DNA of 64,000 bases from Rhynchosporium graminicola (lineage: Eukaryota > Ascomycota > Leotiomycetes > Helotiales > Ploettnerulaceae). Each line of letters starts with the position of its first letter. The stretch's first letter is position 1. A program made the position numbers and the translations under genes. The notes beneath the pieces are model-generated. The model did not search any database. It was given only the letters and a program-made list of their open reading frames with translations, and was not told the DNA's origin. Location: assembly GCA_900074885.1 (NCBI GenBank), contig FJUW01000004.1:868001-932000 (forward strand). Reading direction: 5' to 3'. Below are positions 22,745-35,200 of the stretch, piece after piece.

Positions 22745-25345
22745 ATCGAATATGATCGGTTGCTGGTGCATAGCTTTCGAATCGCGGAACACCCGGTCCT
22801 TGATAAAGAAAGAAGAAAAGTATCACTCACAGATCTGCTATGGCTCCAATAATTACAGTTCGAACGAAGTATCCGTAGTTGAACCTACTTTCTCAAAATA
22901 ATTGAGTTTGCGTCAAATACTAGGCGGTACGGAATAATTTCAGGATGACAGCCTCACACTAGTACCAATAAGTGCTAGCCCCAACAGTGTCTAAATTACC
23001 TCGGCTCGAAACAAACTCTATTTATGCCAAACAGCACAACCGCGAGCACGACTACCAAGACCAATACACTCGGCTCGGGTCGGGCAACTCCGGAAGCCAA
23101 ATATCCAGCGCCCGTAACTTCGCATTTCAACCATCAAGTTCAGCTACGCAGACATACCATTGGCACTTTTACTTTTCTAAGCTCATCCAGCGAACCCTTT
23201 TCGGGGTTCCAAGCTATCGATCTTGACTCTTTGAGAGTGCGAAGGCCAATAATCATCAAGATGAATTCCCGAAAAATCATTGGTAGAAGGTACTTCCTTT
23301 ATTTAGTGGTCTGACAATTCATGTACTAATAAAGATCTTTGCTAGGGCTCAAGGGCCAATAGGACTATCAGTTTTCTATGCTCCGGCTCCGCTCAAGACT
23401 TCAAGTTCTTGAAATCCGGGTCGAAATACGGGACCGGTTTGCTATGTTCGAACTTTTAGAAGCCAATAGAGAGCCTCCCTCGAGCTGCACGACCCTTTCA
23501 AGCCTGCTAGTGCATGAATTGTCAGCCCACTGAATAAAGGGAGTACGATGTCAACGACTTGCTGAGCGATGCCAGGCAGATTTGTCTCCGGCAGATAGAC
23601 AATCTGCAAGTACGACTCGATGTAGTAAACCGACTTCACAGTCACGGAGATATTGCAGGACATTACTTGAAGTAACCTGTCAAAGTTACGCAGACTTCTA
23701 ATAACTTTACTATGGTGAAAATAAGTTGAGGATTCCACTACAATACATGTTTGCCCCAAGTTCTCGGCCATGTTAGTCCGCTGATGGCGTCTGGAATATT
23801 TAAGGTGCTGAGATGACACAGACGGGTAGTGCCTGTAAATCACTAATCTGGGGACTGGGGAAGCCCCAGCGATGGAGTAATTGCATTGGCACTCACTCGA
23901 AGAGCCTCGTTGGCTTCGTTCGATATCTTTAGCTGTCACTTCGCTTTCGAAGAGAAAGGTTGCCTAACAAAGCTCACAACAACTGGCGGATTCTTAGTTC
24001 CACAGTACCAAATAACTATATCATTGTTGCCTCGATTTTCTTTGCGAAGTACCGATCCCTTACCTACTCTTTCACAACACTTTGTTCGTGTTCGAGTGTA
24101 CTCAGGGCAATTAGCATGCTGTCAACTGGTGTTGTTAGGAAATCAAACTGAGATTCCAAATCTTCCTTTTATTCAGCGAAAGTCACCGAGACTAGCTGTT
24201 CAGATTCCCTCGTAATGAAGGATTGAATCAATGTCAAGAGAAGTGTACGCATGTCCCCGTACGCGCCCTGGCTATGCAGCTCCCGAAGAATGCGAAAGAC
24301 ACTCCTTGTAGATAGGAGATACGAGAAATACTACCAGTGAAATAGTTGTGCCGTTCACTCAAATTCGGCGTAGTCCTCTCTCTATATCCGAGGATCCTTG
24401 TCAATCCTGTACTTCCTCCGCGGAAACAAAATCCTAACTCCGCCACACTCTCCTAGTCGTCGTAAACAGGGCGCATTTGATCCACAGCGCGCAGCAAATC
24501 ACCAGGAGGGTTCAATCGTCTTATAATACCATTTTTAATGCTCAGATCCTAAGGGCTCGCCGCGGTATTGACGACATTGCTTCCTTTCCTGCTGCTTTGT
24601 ACTGTACAGTGCTAGTAACATTAGTCAGGAACAAACTTACGAACGGAATGCCGCAGCAAGTATTCGGCGATCGGAAGATACGGACCTCACGAAATGACGA
24701 CGTCAAGTGCAAGGCTGCGGACTGGAAGTAGTCACAAGGTTTCAATCCCAGCGCGTGCGGGAAGGCTGGGAAAGAAGAGTTGCGGGAATTCTTTTCTTAC
24801 TTTTTGCACCGTCGATCCGGGTGACCTGCTTCGTGTCCGCCGAACCAAGTCAAACTCTGATTCACGAGTTGATGTGCATGTCCGGAAGTCTATCCGCGAC
24901 TTTGAGCCTCGCGAATCTCAAAGGCAACAGGTGCTGCTATGACCCCTTGGAACTCTAGTAAAGTCTCCAAAAAAGCTTTGCGCCTTCAATAGGGGTCTCT
25001 TGAATGTGAGATGAGCCGTACTCACAGACGCAATAGTCCAGTCTTGATCCTACGAGGCACGAATTAAGAGGGAAGATTGGTAGTATTCAGTTCTCAAATT
25101 TCAATCGGAAACCCTCGAGGACCAGCGTCCATGAGGGTTAGGGTATTTACAATCCACCCGGAAAGAGCGAAGTAGAAGGTAGTACAACAGCAGTTTAACC
25201 CGAAACACCAGACATCCAGTCCATTTGCTACCAAATACAATTTCATTAAGTCCGGCCTTTAGAGTCAGTGTCGAGCGCTTCGACCTCTGTTGTTAACCCC
25301 CAAGCAAGAAAATATCATTATTCGTCCTCTACCAAGCCCATGCCC
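22745..25345. other. Gene-poor spacer with one weak minus-strand ORF (23939-23442)
   Basis: The only ORF above 130 codons is on the minus strand at 23939-23442 (165 codons). Its last 60 residues look protein-like ('YLPETNLPGIAQQVVDIVL', then 'GLTIHALAGLKGS') but match no family I know, and the N-terminal part does not. It may be a relic or chance. Nothing else is supported. Confidence 0.35.
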
Positions 25346-26264
25346 TCATAATTGCGACATCATGGGAGGCGAGGGAGGCATTGAGAGTGGAGTGGATGGG
25401 TATTGATAGCCCGATTCGGAACAATTTGTCGAATGTTCGTATGAGTGAGAAAGAGGAGGAGTCTGCAGATAAATTAGAGCGAGTTCCTTGCTTAAGTCTG
25501 TTTCAGGACTCTACTGACATGAGAATTCAAATCTGCAAAGTTGTGATGTCCCTGCATCTCAATGGTTGGAAGACCTTGATAGCTCATATTGAATGGGCTC
25601 ATTGTATTGTCCTCGCGTTTGATGGCTTCGTGGAAATGTGTCATAGAAGGCAGAGTGATTGGCATTGGCGCAAGGTAATCCGAGTACTCGGAAGATGAAA
25701 CCGGACGGTATTGTTGCGATTGCGGATATGAAGGGTAGGTGATTTCTTCTGGTGCTGGGTAGGAGTGATATGCGAAAAGAGGAGGTGTTCTGGACCCCTC
25801 GCGCTCATAACCATGGTTGAACATCAGATTATCTTCCATTGGTGGAGTGTACTGATTGTGCAAAAGTCTAGGAGATGGCTGGCGGTGTATGAGCTCCGGA
25901 CTTCTCCTGTACTGTTGCTGGACGTTCCTCTCTACCTGGTGCTGGTGATGTTGAAGCTCAGCATGGATCTGAGGAGGCGAGGCAGAAGGCGATCCGGCGC
26001 GTCTCTCGAGATCTTCGAGACGTCTCTTTAGCTTCTTGCCTTTAAGAAAGTCAGTTACAGCTCTGTTGAAAGCAGCATGTTAGATTTCTCACGGTAGTTT
26101 CGTTGGGCGATCCTATTTTGAATTCTCCTCCGCTCGGCCAAGTCTGAGATCTTGGTCCAATCTTCATCGGGATTTGCTGAACTGCTGAAGGCACTGCTAG
26201 TACCGTGACCGGTAACCTGTCTCGTTGGCGCGGCAGTCGAGTATGAATAAGCTTGTCTGGACAT
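25346..26264 (-). CDS. bZIP transcription factor with minimal leucine zipper, three exons
   Basis: Nuclear DNA-binding regulator. Exons: 26264-26093, 26039-25519, 25462-25346; introns of 53 and 56 nt, GT-AG; 269 residues. The basic region spans the first splice: 'WTKISDLAERRRIQNRIAQR' then 'NYRKKLKRRLEDLERR', with the bZIP signature N-x7-R (NRIAQRNYR) intact. The zipper is unusually short: only Leu residues in 'KLKRRLEDLERR' before 'AGSPSASPP' breaks the helix. The rest is Gln/His/Pro/Ser/Tyr-rich, probably disordered and regulatory, ending 'PLSMPPSPPMMSQL'. This arrangement recurs in a filamentous-fungal group opening with 'DEDWTKISD', so it is not simply a truncation. The start is the first ATG of exon 1, followed by a Ser/Thr/Tyr-rich stretch. 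Targets are unknown; no neighbouring gene suggests a local cluster role. Confidence 0.88.
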
Positions 26265-29200
26265 ATTGGAAGTGTTATTGATGAATACTGGATTCTCTTG
26301 TCAAGATACAAAATGAGATAACCGTCAAGTCTTTAGTAGTGTGATATGGTACTGGTATGTTTGAAAGAAGACTTGTCTAATTGTAGGGCGGGACTCAAGG
26401 CTTCTTAATTGGGGGTTCCTGCTCAAGTATATATGTGAACGCGGCACCACACATCCTCCGCAGGCATACGGGCTTTACCACAGCCATGTCTTGACCATCC
26501 CTGCATGGTTGAGCTTCAGCTACAAACAGAGACAGACCCTTGCACGAAGATGGGCAGGACCAGGATGACTGGACAGGGCTGCCAAAGTGTGGCATTCTCC
26601 CCGGCCTTCGACCGTTGTGTTGCGTTGCGTCTCTTCTGTTGTTTCCTGCAAGCCATCCTGCCGGGGCCGCCTTTCTGCACGAGCGAGCTGGGGGCTATTC
26701 TGCAGCCACGAATTTTAGGGCTCCATTTGGAATAGCTCATGCTGTGTCTTCTTGGTTGCTATTATTGTTGGCTAATTAGCAGCATTTAAGAATAGACGGT
26801 CCTAAGGCGGCAATCACTTGATGCCATTGACAGTCGACCACCACCACCACACCAGCGCTTCAAATAGAATTCGCGCTACTCCAGCGAATCGAGATAGGCT
26901 ATCCGGGCAGCCCTACGAGAGCCAAGCTTCTCAATGGAATGGCTATTAATTGTTCATGGCAGCAGTCATCTCAATAGCCACGGCTCATTGGGGTCAGGTC
27001 GAAGAGGAGACATGTTTGGATACCTGGTGCTGCCTGTGGCGTTTGGAACATCGTGTTCTAGAAGGCGTACATTGTTCTGTACAGACGCAAACAAACTGAT
27101 GAGTCGATGCCGAAGGCTGCAGCCTAAGAACAGTAAGAGGTATGGTTTTCTCTTGAGATGGCACCACAAGTCATTTGAGGTAGTAGCCAAAGATCGTCAC
27201 CTCGAATGCCGGATATACAAATGATTTGCAGAGACAGGGACTGGTCAGTCGCACCTCGCATCTCGCACCTCGCGTCGCTGGTTTGGACATACGATACCAA
27301 TTACAGCGCTGCGAAGCCCCCTTCTCGTTGCCTATGTAAAGATCGGAGGGAGGCCATGTGCCAATACTGATTTGGGACACCTTGATCGTCATTGGGCGTG
27401 GAGCAATCACAGGCCTTGCAACAGTGCGAGCGCGGCATATTCGAAGATCCCCTGGAGATCCCAAAGTTCTCAAAATGGTACAATATGGGGGATTTGAGTT
27501 TCGCTACTGCAATGAAGTGTACGAGAATTGGTAGGTGGTAGCACTAGTGAACAACATGGCTTGTCTTTGCCTTCTGGATCCCGTACGATAATACTTCAGT
27601 ACGGTTTATCTGCCATAATTGTTTTTGTATTCACCGTATCTAATTCGGTACGTACATGGTCGGGTGCGGTACTTTCAAACATGGATCTTGACGCTTGAGT
27701 TATGGATCGTACTCTGTGCTCCCTGTCCCCCACTGGAGCTTCGAGCACGAACGTGCCAATTGTATGGCCGCGTGTATTTGGACCAGCGTTTTCCTAAATT
27801 GACATCAACTCGGTGTCGAGTCTAGCGACTCTAGCCTTCCACCAAAATGCACAATTGATATAACATTCGTGCTTGAGCAATAGAAAAACTTCAGGTGTCT
27901 GCTTGTGCATTATTCCCTTCGTATAATCAATTCAGGCAAGTTCATATTGAGGTATTGCTGGCTACCTACTGAATCAGAGCCTCGCTACGCTCGCTTATGA
28001 AATGCTGTAAGGGAGGGATGGCATGTGCTTGAAGTGTTGACTTGCATGTCGAATCACTAAACCTAGCATCGAGCATAGATGGTGGAGATATTTGGCACGA
28101 TATCAAAGCAAGCCATTCAATCTGGAAATATTGCCGACCGGACCTAATGGGACTTACTGGGTGTTTGTTTGATACTCGGCCCTCAATTCTTCATCCTCGC
28201 CGTCTTCTGGGTATTGAAAGGTATCTAGGGTATCTCTATCTAGTTATGACTGCAATTATTTGCTTGATAGCCCGCTTCTCCACGAGCAATCAAGGCAAGC
28301 ACTGAGTCCATAGGTTGCGGGAAGTGCTCGTAAATCGTCTCCGTACCTCCGTAGTTCCGCTCCATGTCCATCCCTATCCCTGATCCCTTGCGATTTGCCA
28401 ATCACACACGTGCTTTGTAAGATGTTTATTTTCGTGAGAGGCTGCTGTGGAGATGACCAAGCCGACTCCTACATTGGGAACAGCACAGGGCAAGGATCCC
28501 GTGAGGCATTCCACAAGGCCATCATATTTCTTTCCAGCTTGTCTGCACGGTTTTGCGAGCGAGCCCAGTAATGAGCTTCACCGTGCTCTTGACCCTGCAC
28601 AATGTACGAACAGGGTATTCTGACCACTCACAGCAGACTCATCGTACTTTAGGTCGGGCATGGCAGCTAAGGACGCGGTGAGGTTCTCAAGGAGGGTCGG
28701 GCAAGGCGACGGACAGGAGACTTCCCCTCTTCACCACGTCTCCTGCCAGCTGCACTTCACTCCATCTGATTCGTACCACCTTCATCAAGGTTACGGCCCG
28801 AATGCTGTAATGTACATCAGCATGGCGCCGCTGCATGAACGTCGTTCCGAATCATCACCACCCACGATTTTCAGCCCTACCCGGCGTCCTGTATCCCGCA
28901 AAGGGCGGAACATCATCATGACCCAGGAAGCCGTCTTTGGACGGGCTCGCCTTCAGGGATCACCATATGTCCTCACCGCCAGCTGTTGGCATTTCTGCTA
29001 TCATACTACAGAAGCTTAATGGATCATCATGGAAGGTTTCGGGATAGTCGCAGGTGCAATGTGATCAACCGCCTCCTAGTTACGTCGAATCTGATGATCG
29101 ATGGGGCCCGTTTTGTCTCGATAGATTTGGCATGGGCAGCCTGTTGAAGAAATTCAATGCTGTCTCAAGTTTTCATTATTGAGCTATCAGCTGCCCTGTT

Positions 29201-32200
29201 TTCTGATTGGCGATCTAGACGCAGCGTAGAAACGTTAAGTCCGACGTCAAGCTCTTTGAGCATATCTGATTGTTTACTCCTGAATGTCAAATTTGTATTA
29301 TGTTCTGCTTTAACGCATTATTTAGATCTACAATTGTCAAACTGATCTTCAGATCATGCTGCATGCTTCTCAGCATCCCCCGAACAAGATCAGTGCTCGG
29401 TCTACATTCTTAGCAACAAGATGACGGCGATTCAGCTTTAACAAAGACTTCAAGCAGAACTCTTGTTTGGATCCTCTATCACATCATAGCTCTTCTGCAC
29501 CTGTCATCTTTTCTCGTTTGGAAACCTACGATATGCGCAGCCAATAAGGTCCAGAGAGAGATGTGTGCCATCAGTCTAGAACGAACAGCTCATAGTCCCA
29601 TCTTGGCCATGGAGCTAGAGAAGTCGGCGGCGCTATTGTCGTTTCCTTCAAAGCCAATCGAATACTCCTCAGAGAACAAACCGTCTATCCGCTACTCCAA
29701 CATTTAGCTAGGACAAGATTGGGGATATAGCCTACGGTAGCTAGGGCACTTGGAATGCTCCAAATGGCAACCTCGATTATCCTGAGGTTTCAGCTCATGC
29801 CAGGAAGAAGAGTGAAAATTACGAGCAACTTCTTATCCGTTGACTCGATGCTTATCTATCTTACGAGCCAACGAGCGGATATGAGATTCTGTAAGTTCTC
29901 GCACAGGGCGACTTGGCGAACCCCACATCATAGTTGAGACTGTCCGACTTGCACACGAAGGTCAGGCTGAATGGTTGTTGATCCCACCTGCTTCTCAGCG
30001 TAGTCCAGGAACTGCAATATATTTATCCATACTTCAAGGGCTGTCTCCAAAACAATTCCTTGTCCAGTTTGGGTTCGGCTGTCAAATCTTAGGTATCGAG
30101 TTTCGACTAGAGTCCTTTCTAACAGAATTACAACATCCCGCCGTCAATCCCCACTACGAGGTCTTGGCCAGTTCCAGTCTTTTTCCAAGTCTTTTCCAGG
30201 GGTAGATAAGGTGCTGACAACCGCCGTGCTGATGGCTGTGCTTCAAGAAAGCTGCGGATCTGAAGAAGGCTGAGTCCCTGGGTCAATGGCTTGCTAACGC
30301 GAAGGATGTGGCTTACGCCGGTGATTGCTCCATCTTCCACAATCCTGACTTTGTAGCTTGGGTACCACCGGGCCGAATCAACAGATCAGAACCGTCATGT
30401 ATGTTTGCGGGGGCTGTTTAAAGTCTCGTGGAGTAGATGCACTCGCCAAAAGATGGGATCTTGACCAGATGATCATTTCTTGCCTGATTGCTTCAATTAC
30501 CTGGACCAAAATCATCTCGTAGAGATATATTTAGTTGGAGTAAAACTCCGAGGTGGAAGATCACCTTACTTCCCACTCTTGGGTCATGGCTTGTCAGGGG
30601 AACGATTTACCAGCCCTGTTCATCGCCTTACTTTTCAATCTTCAGGACTCAGGCAGTGTTTGGCGGACTTTTGGATAGTGATGAATTCGAGATCTTCTAT
30701 CACAAAATGTTTGTTCTGCAGCATACGCATACTCAAGTCCTGGGCTTCATCCGTTCCTGGTCTCCCTTTCGCATCTCGAAACCTAGTAGGACCAACCATG
30801 GAGTATATCAAGCACACGCTGGGATGGCATGGACCTCGCAGGGTTATACTCGTGAATCCTTAAACGACAGCCAATTTCTAATTGGTAACAAGAAGCCTCC
30901 TAATTTAAGATCCGAACATTGAGATATCTATTAGTCAATGGGGGTTGGGTGGCCAGCAAGTCTTTGTGCTAAAGCTCCATATGTATCCATCTACCTGATA
31001 TTTGGTAGTGGACCTCCATTGGCCTGAAACAACGAGATGTGTTATACCAAATTTCCTCGCCGTCAAATAAGTACCGGGATATATTGGTAGGTTCTATGCC
31101 TCAGGCCAGGTCGAGAGCAGCCTGTACAGCTACATCATAGCACATGCTTCACTGGCTACAATGATTGCAAAGCAGTGTGGCTGTGGGAGAGCACATGTAC
31201 CAAGCATTCCACTTTGGGATTGTCACCCAAGTCCTACAGTAGTACTACCAGTCTAAGGTACGATATGTACGCAACGTGACAGTAGATAGAGTGATTCTGG
31301 GACACACCGCCGTAAATGGAGCGGGTTTTCTGTCTTCAGGCTCGACTGTCCACTGAAGAGCGTTTATTCTGCGGTATTTAAACTCGGGCTCTCCGCAAAG
31401 GCGGGAGATCATAAGGCTGACGGCAAGTTAGGGATCGTGCATCAGTAGGGGCTAGATCAATCTCATTGGCTATGAACACGATTAGACGGACTTGGATATC
31501 AACAAGTGTTCGTTACCTTCGCCAGGTATCTCAAGAGCTCGGCGTTTAGTGTATAGACCGGGGGTCTTTTTCAAAAGAGAAGGTTGTCTTCACCGCCCGC
31601 CGTGGACGATCTGTTGAGGGTATACAGACGTAGTAAGAAGATCCAAAGGCTTCATCGCATGTTAGGTCTCTCACCACGAAACAGGATGTTGGTGTGGTAG
31701 GTCGTGACTATCTCTCAAATTCCAGTATGTTACCAAGCTTCCGTTAGGTGTTCCGGATAGGATATATCTTACACCGGAAGCAATCGTCCAAGGGGGCCTG
31801 CTGTATTCTCTTGAAAGGGCACGTGCGATCTTGTCAAGCTAGCCGTATACGGTTAATTAACAGCATTTATCATATCAGCGACCCTTGATCTCAGCCCTAC
31901 AGATTCTACTGTAGAAGTAACAGCGGCCGCCGTTAAGCTTCATTCAGTTAGCAGCTCGTGTTTAAATTCTGACTTGTAGTCGGTCGCCGCGACGGCCTCC
32001 ATTCCCGTGCTGGGCCTGACTAAGAACCTTACTAGAACCTTACTACAGTAGGACAAAGACCAAGCCCAGGACTTCTGATCTGTGCCTCCTCCTCACATTG
32101 ACATGACAAGGCTACGTACTTCAAGGTATCCCGTCGTCGTACCATCGACCAATGAGCTTCTTGTGTTTTTCTAGGGATCTGCTGCCTCCAATTAGGGTTT

Positions 32201-35200
32201 CCAGTGCGCACTGCTGCGAGTGGCCCCCGAAGGGACCTTCTCCATTTGTTATCCTCTCTGAGCCTGGTTCTTTGTATGGCTCTTGACAGAACACACAATA
32301 TTCACGAAAAGTAAAGTCCACAATTCGGAGGATGTCAAACGAGTTTCGCGGCGTCAAATATCAAAGCCCGCTTCAGCAGCAGACCCTCAAGACGGATCTT
32401 CTTCAGTTGATGTGTGGACCTTTGAATCTGGTGTTCTTGACTTGCGATGTACTGCGGCCGAAGTACCGGTCCAGAGATGCCCTGATTGTCTTGTATTGAG
32501 ATTGTCGCCTTCTTGATCATCAAACCCCGATCTTGGCACCAAGCCGGCGAATCTTCTCTAATGGTTTATAGCGTATTGGTTCTATACTATTTTAAGCGCG
32601 CAAACTTCAGGATCGTCGGATCCGGAATCTTTTATTACGGCTCCCAATCTTAAATTGCCTATACCGACTGCTCGACTCACCAGCCAATGAGCGTCTCTCG
32701 TTCAAAATTGCATTGGTGCTTCTATATGCGATGTATGGGGCTGTTACAGCATCGGATCCCATAGTACTCGAGCACAGTAGCCTTTACGGATCTGCTCTAT
32801 GGGACATAGTGAGAGTCCAAGAGATTTTTTGGCAGGGTTTCCAGATAATTTCGAACAGACGGTAGAATCCCCGCCGACACAGATCACGACTTGTTTAGTG
32901 ATTGGCGAGCTAGCACGCCAGTCGCAACTGACGGCTGTCAGAAATTAAAGGGTCCGGTGTCGTTCATTTCAACTGAATACACTGCACAAAACTGCACGCT
33001 TTGAGCCTGCATCCGTAGCCATCACACTTGACAGGATTGATACGACGAGGCTCATCCTCGCTTCAATTCCACTTTCTCGAACTATAAGGGAGCGGCTTAA
33101 TCCCATGTTGTGGCTTTACGCCTCTGACCACGCCATCATCGTGTGTTCAGGAGAGATGTTTCATCTCACGAACAATTGTGCCTTTCCCTTGATGTGCCGT
33201 GCCCGGGAGCTCGAGGAGGTCAGGTCCCAGCCTCGCATTCTGTCGTAATGCCAGTCTTGCAGATATCCCTGAATGGTATCACCTGGTTCTTCGCCCCCAA
33301 TCCGCGTTGCATATTCGAATGGAGTCGGAGCGGGTTTACAAACACACCGATAGTGGTCGAAGTGACTCCTGCATGTGCGGCACAGCAATCCCACTCGTTG
33401 CCAAACTGTCGTCGTGCTCTACCGTGTTTCTTCTCTTCGGCTACTTCAATTATTGTTGCTGCGGCGAGTCACACGTTACTTGCAGATCTAGATTCCCACT
33501 TTGGCTATGCGTAAAGAAGAATGTAGTCTGGTTGCGTCTTCTTTTCTGCCTATATCGTTGTTGTGTGCGGACGGGAATTACGAAGCGTCACTCGGCCGAA
33601 ATGCATGCTGCATGCTGCGATTGACGAGAACCACTGTAAAGGGGGTGTGGCATTCATATTGAGGCCTCTTTATGTTGCACTGCTAAATATCTTCAGGGAG
33701 TAGAAATCTATATGTTCCAGCTGCTTAAGATTTGATACTCACCGAGTAGCCACACACCCCACCTAGAGCCTGACCCAGATGCATCAACTCACTGCACTCG
33801 TCTCAACTATCGGACGATGGAATGACCTATATTGACCTCCTGTAATGCACAAGTCCAAGAAACAATTGCCTGTGCTGCACCTCTCTCGTTCGGCTCCAGG
33901 TTCTCATGCTTCGCTTAGTGCGATGCAATCCCAAAATCAAATCTCATGTCTGGTATGGGGTACCTTCGTATCATCAGCTTTGGGCCTGGTGCGTCCTCGA
34001 CTTGACGTTGCATGGAACTGCCTTCCACCTTGCGTTCGTGTTCACTCCCTTGGCCCTCGTGCATTCTATACTTCCAGTGTATTTGCGCGCTTGTATCGCT
34101 TCAATGGCGGCAGGCTGGCTCTGGTATTGAGAAGGAAACTCCAATGCCCCCTGAACGATCCTCCCCAAGGTAGATTAAGTCCATGGATTTACGGACACGT
34201 TCTGCCTCGACCCACAGCATCCACAAAGAATCGCATTCGGGGCTCCAGTACCCGGTGCACAAGCTAAGCGAATTCTGGAATCCGATTGGCTCCGTCGTAA
34301 CATAGCGAATGGCACGCCTTGCTGGACGGCGCAGCCATGCTACAGTAGCGAGAAACCTGCCTCAGAGTTGTGATCGTGCGGGACAATTTGGGTCTTGAAA
34401 TAGAGGCTTGGTTGGCTTTCTTGGGGGTGTTGAGCTATCTGTGACTGACTTCCGGAAAGAGCTTGGCATGAAAGGTGGACATCATCTACGAGTCCACCTT
34501 GAAGACTATAGAAGTCTACACGATTGAATTCCGCAAAGAGCTTGGCCAGGATCGTAAGTGGACATCATCAACAGATCCACCTTAACGAGTCTAAAGTCTA
34601 GAACGCTGTTTGGTTATTATCCTAATCTGGAAGAGGGGATAAGTTTCTTTCTCATAGACTTATGCTAAGAGAAAGTATCCTCAGGCATAATGTGCCTTAT
34701 TGTTTGAATCTGTTTGGAACGCTCGTTTCCATCGAAAACAAAGGTCATGATCCCCGAATTTTTTGAGCCGGAAGGATTGAAGGAAGCTTGGGTGTAGTGC
34801 AAGGAATATAATTTGATGATCATGCAGTGTCATAGCTAAGCAAGTGGAGCTCATCGTGTTTTCTGGACCACTATTGCTACTTGGGAGGCATGATGGTGAA
34901 TCTCCAAGTTCAGTCCGTTCCCAGCGAGGCACTTACCGGGCAACTCATTCTTCAAGATCGTCAACCTAGTACAGCTATGATAGAGGAATTGGGAAATGCA
35001 GACTCACCTCTAGCAATGTCCTATGACACGTTTCTGACTTTTGAAGCGAGGTACGACATCAAATTGTACCTGTTGACTCTCTCTTCGTCGAAGATGAATG
35101 TGCCTACCCTCGTATCGGAATTGCGATTCGATTCCTCCATGCATACATTACAGACTTCGAAGTCCAACACAGGAACGCTTGAACGTGTATATGTCTTCTC

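Noticed and set aside
30480..30922. Two overlapping plus-strand ORFs of 127 and 144 codons
   Set aside because: Both frames are open over the same bases and neither shows domain-like composition; treated as chance.
33143..33624. Overlapping Cys-rich ORFs that could suggest a secreted protein
   Set aside because: No signal peptide at a credible ATG, and the cysteines come from TGC/TGT-rich DNA read in two frames.
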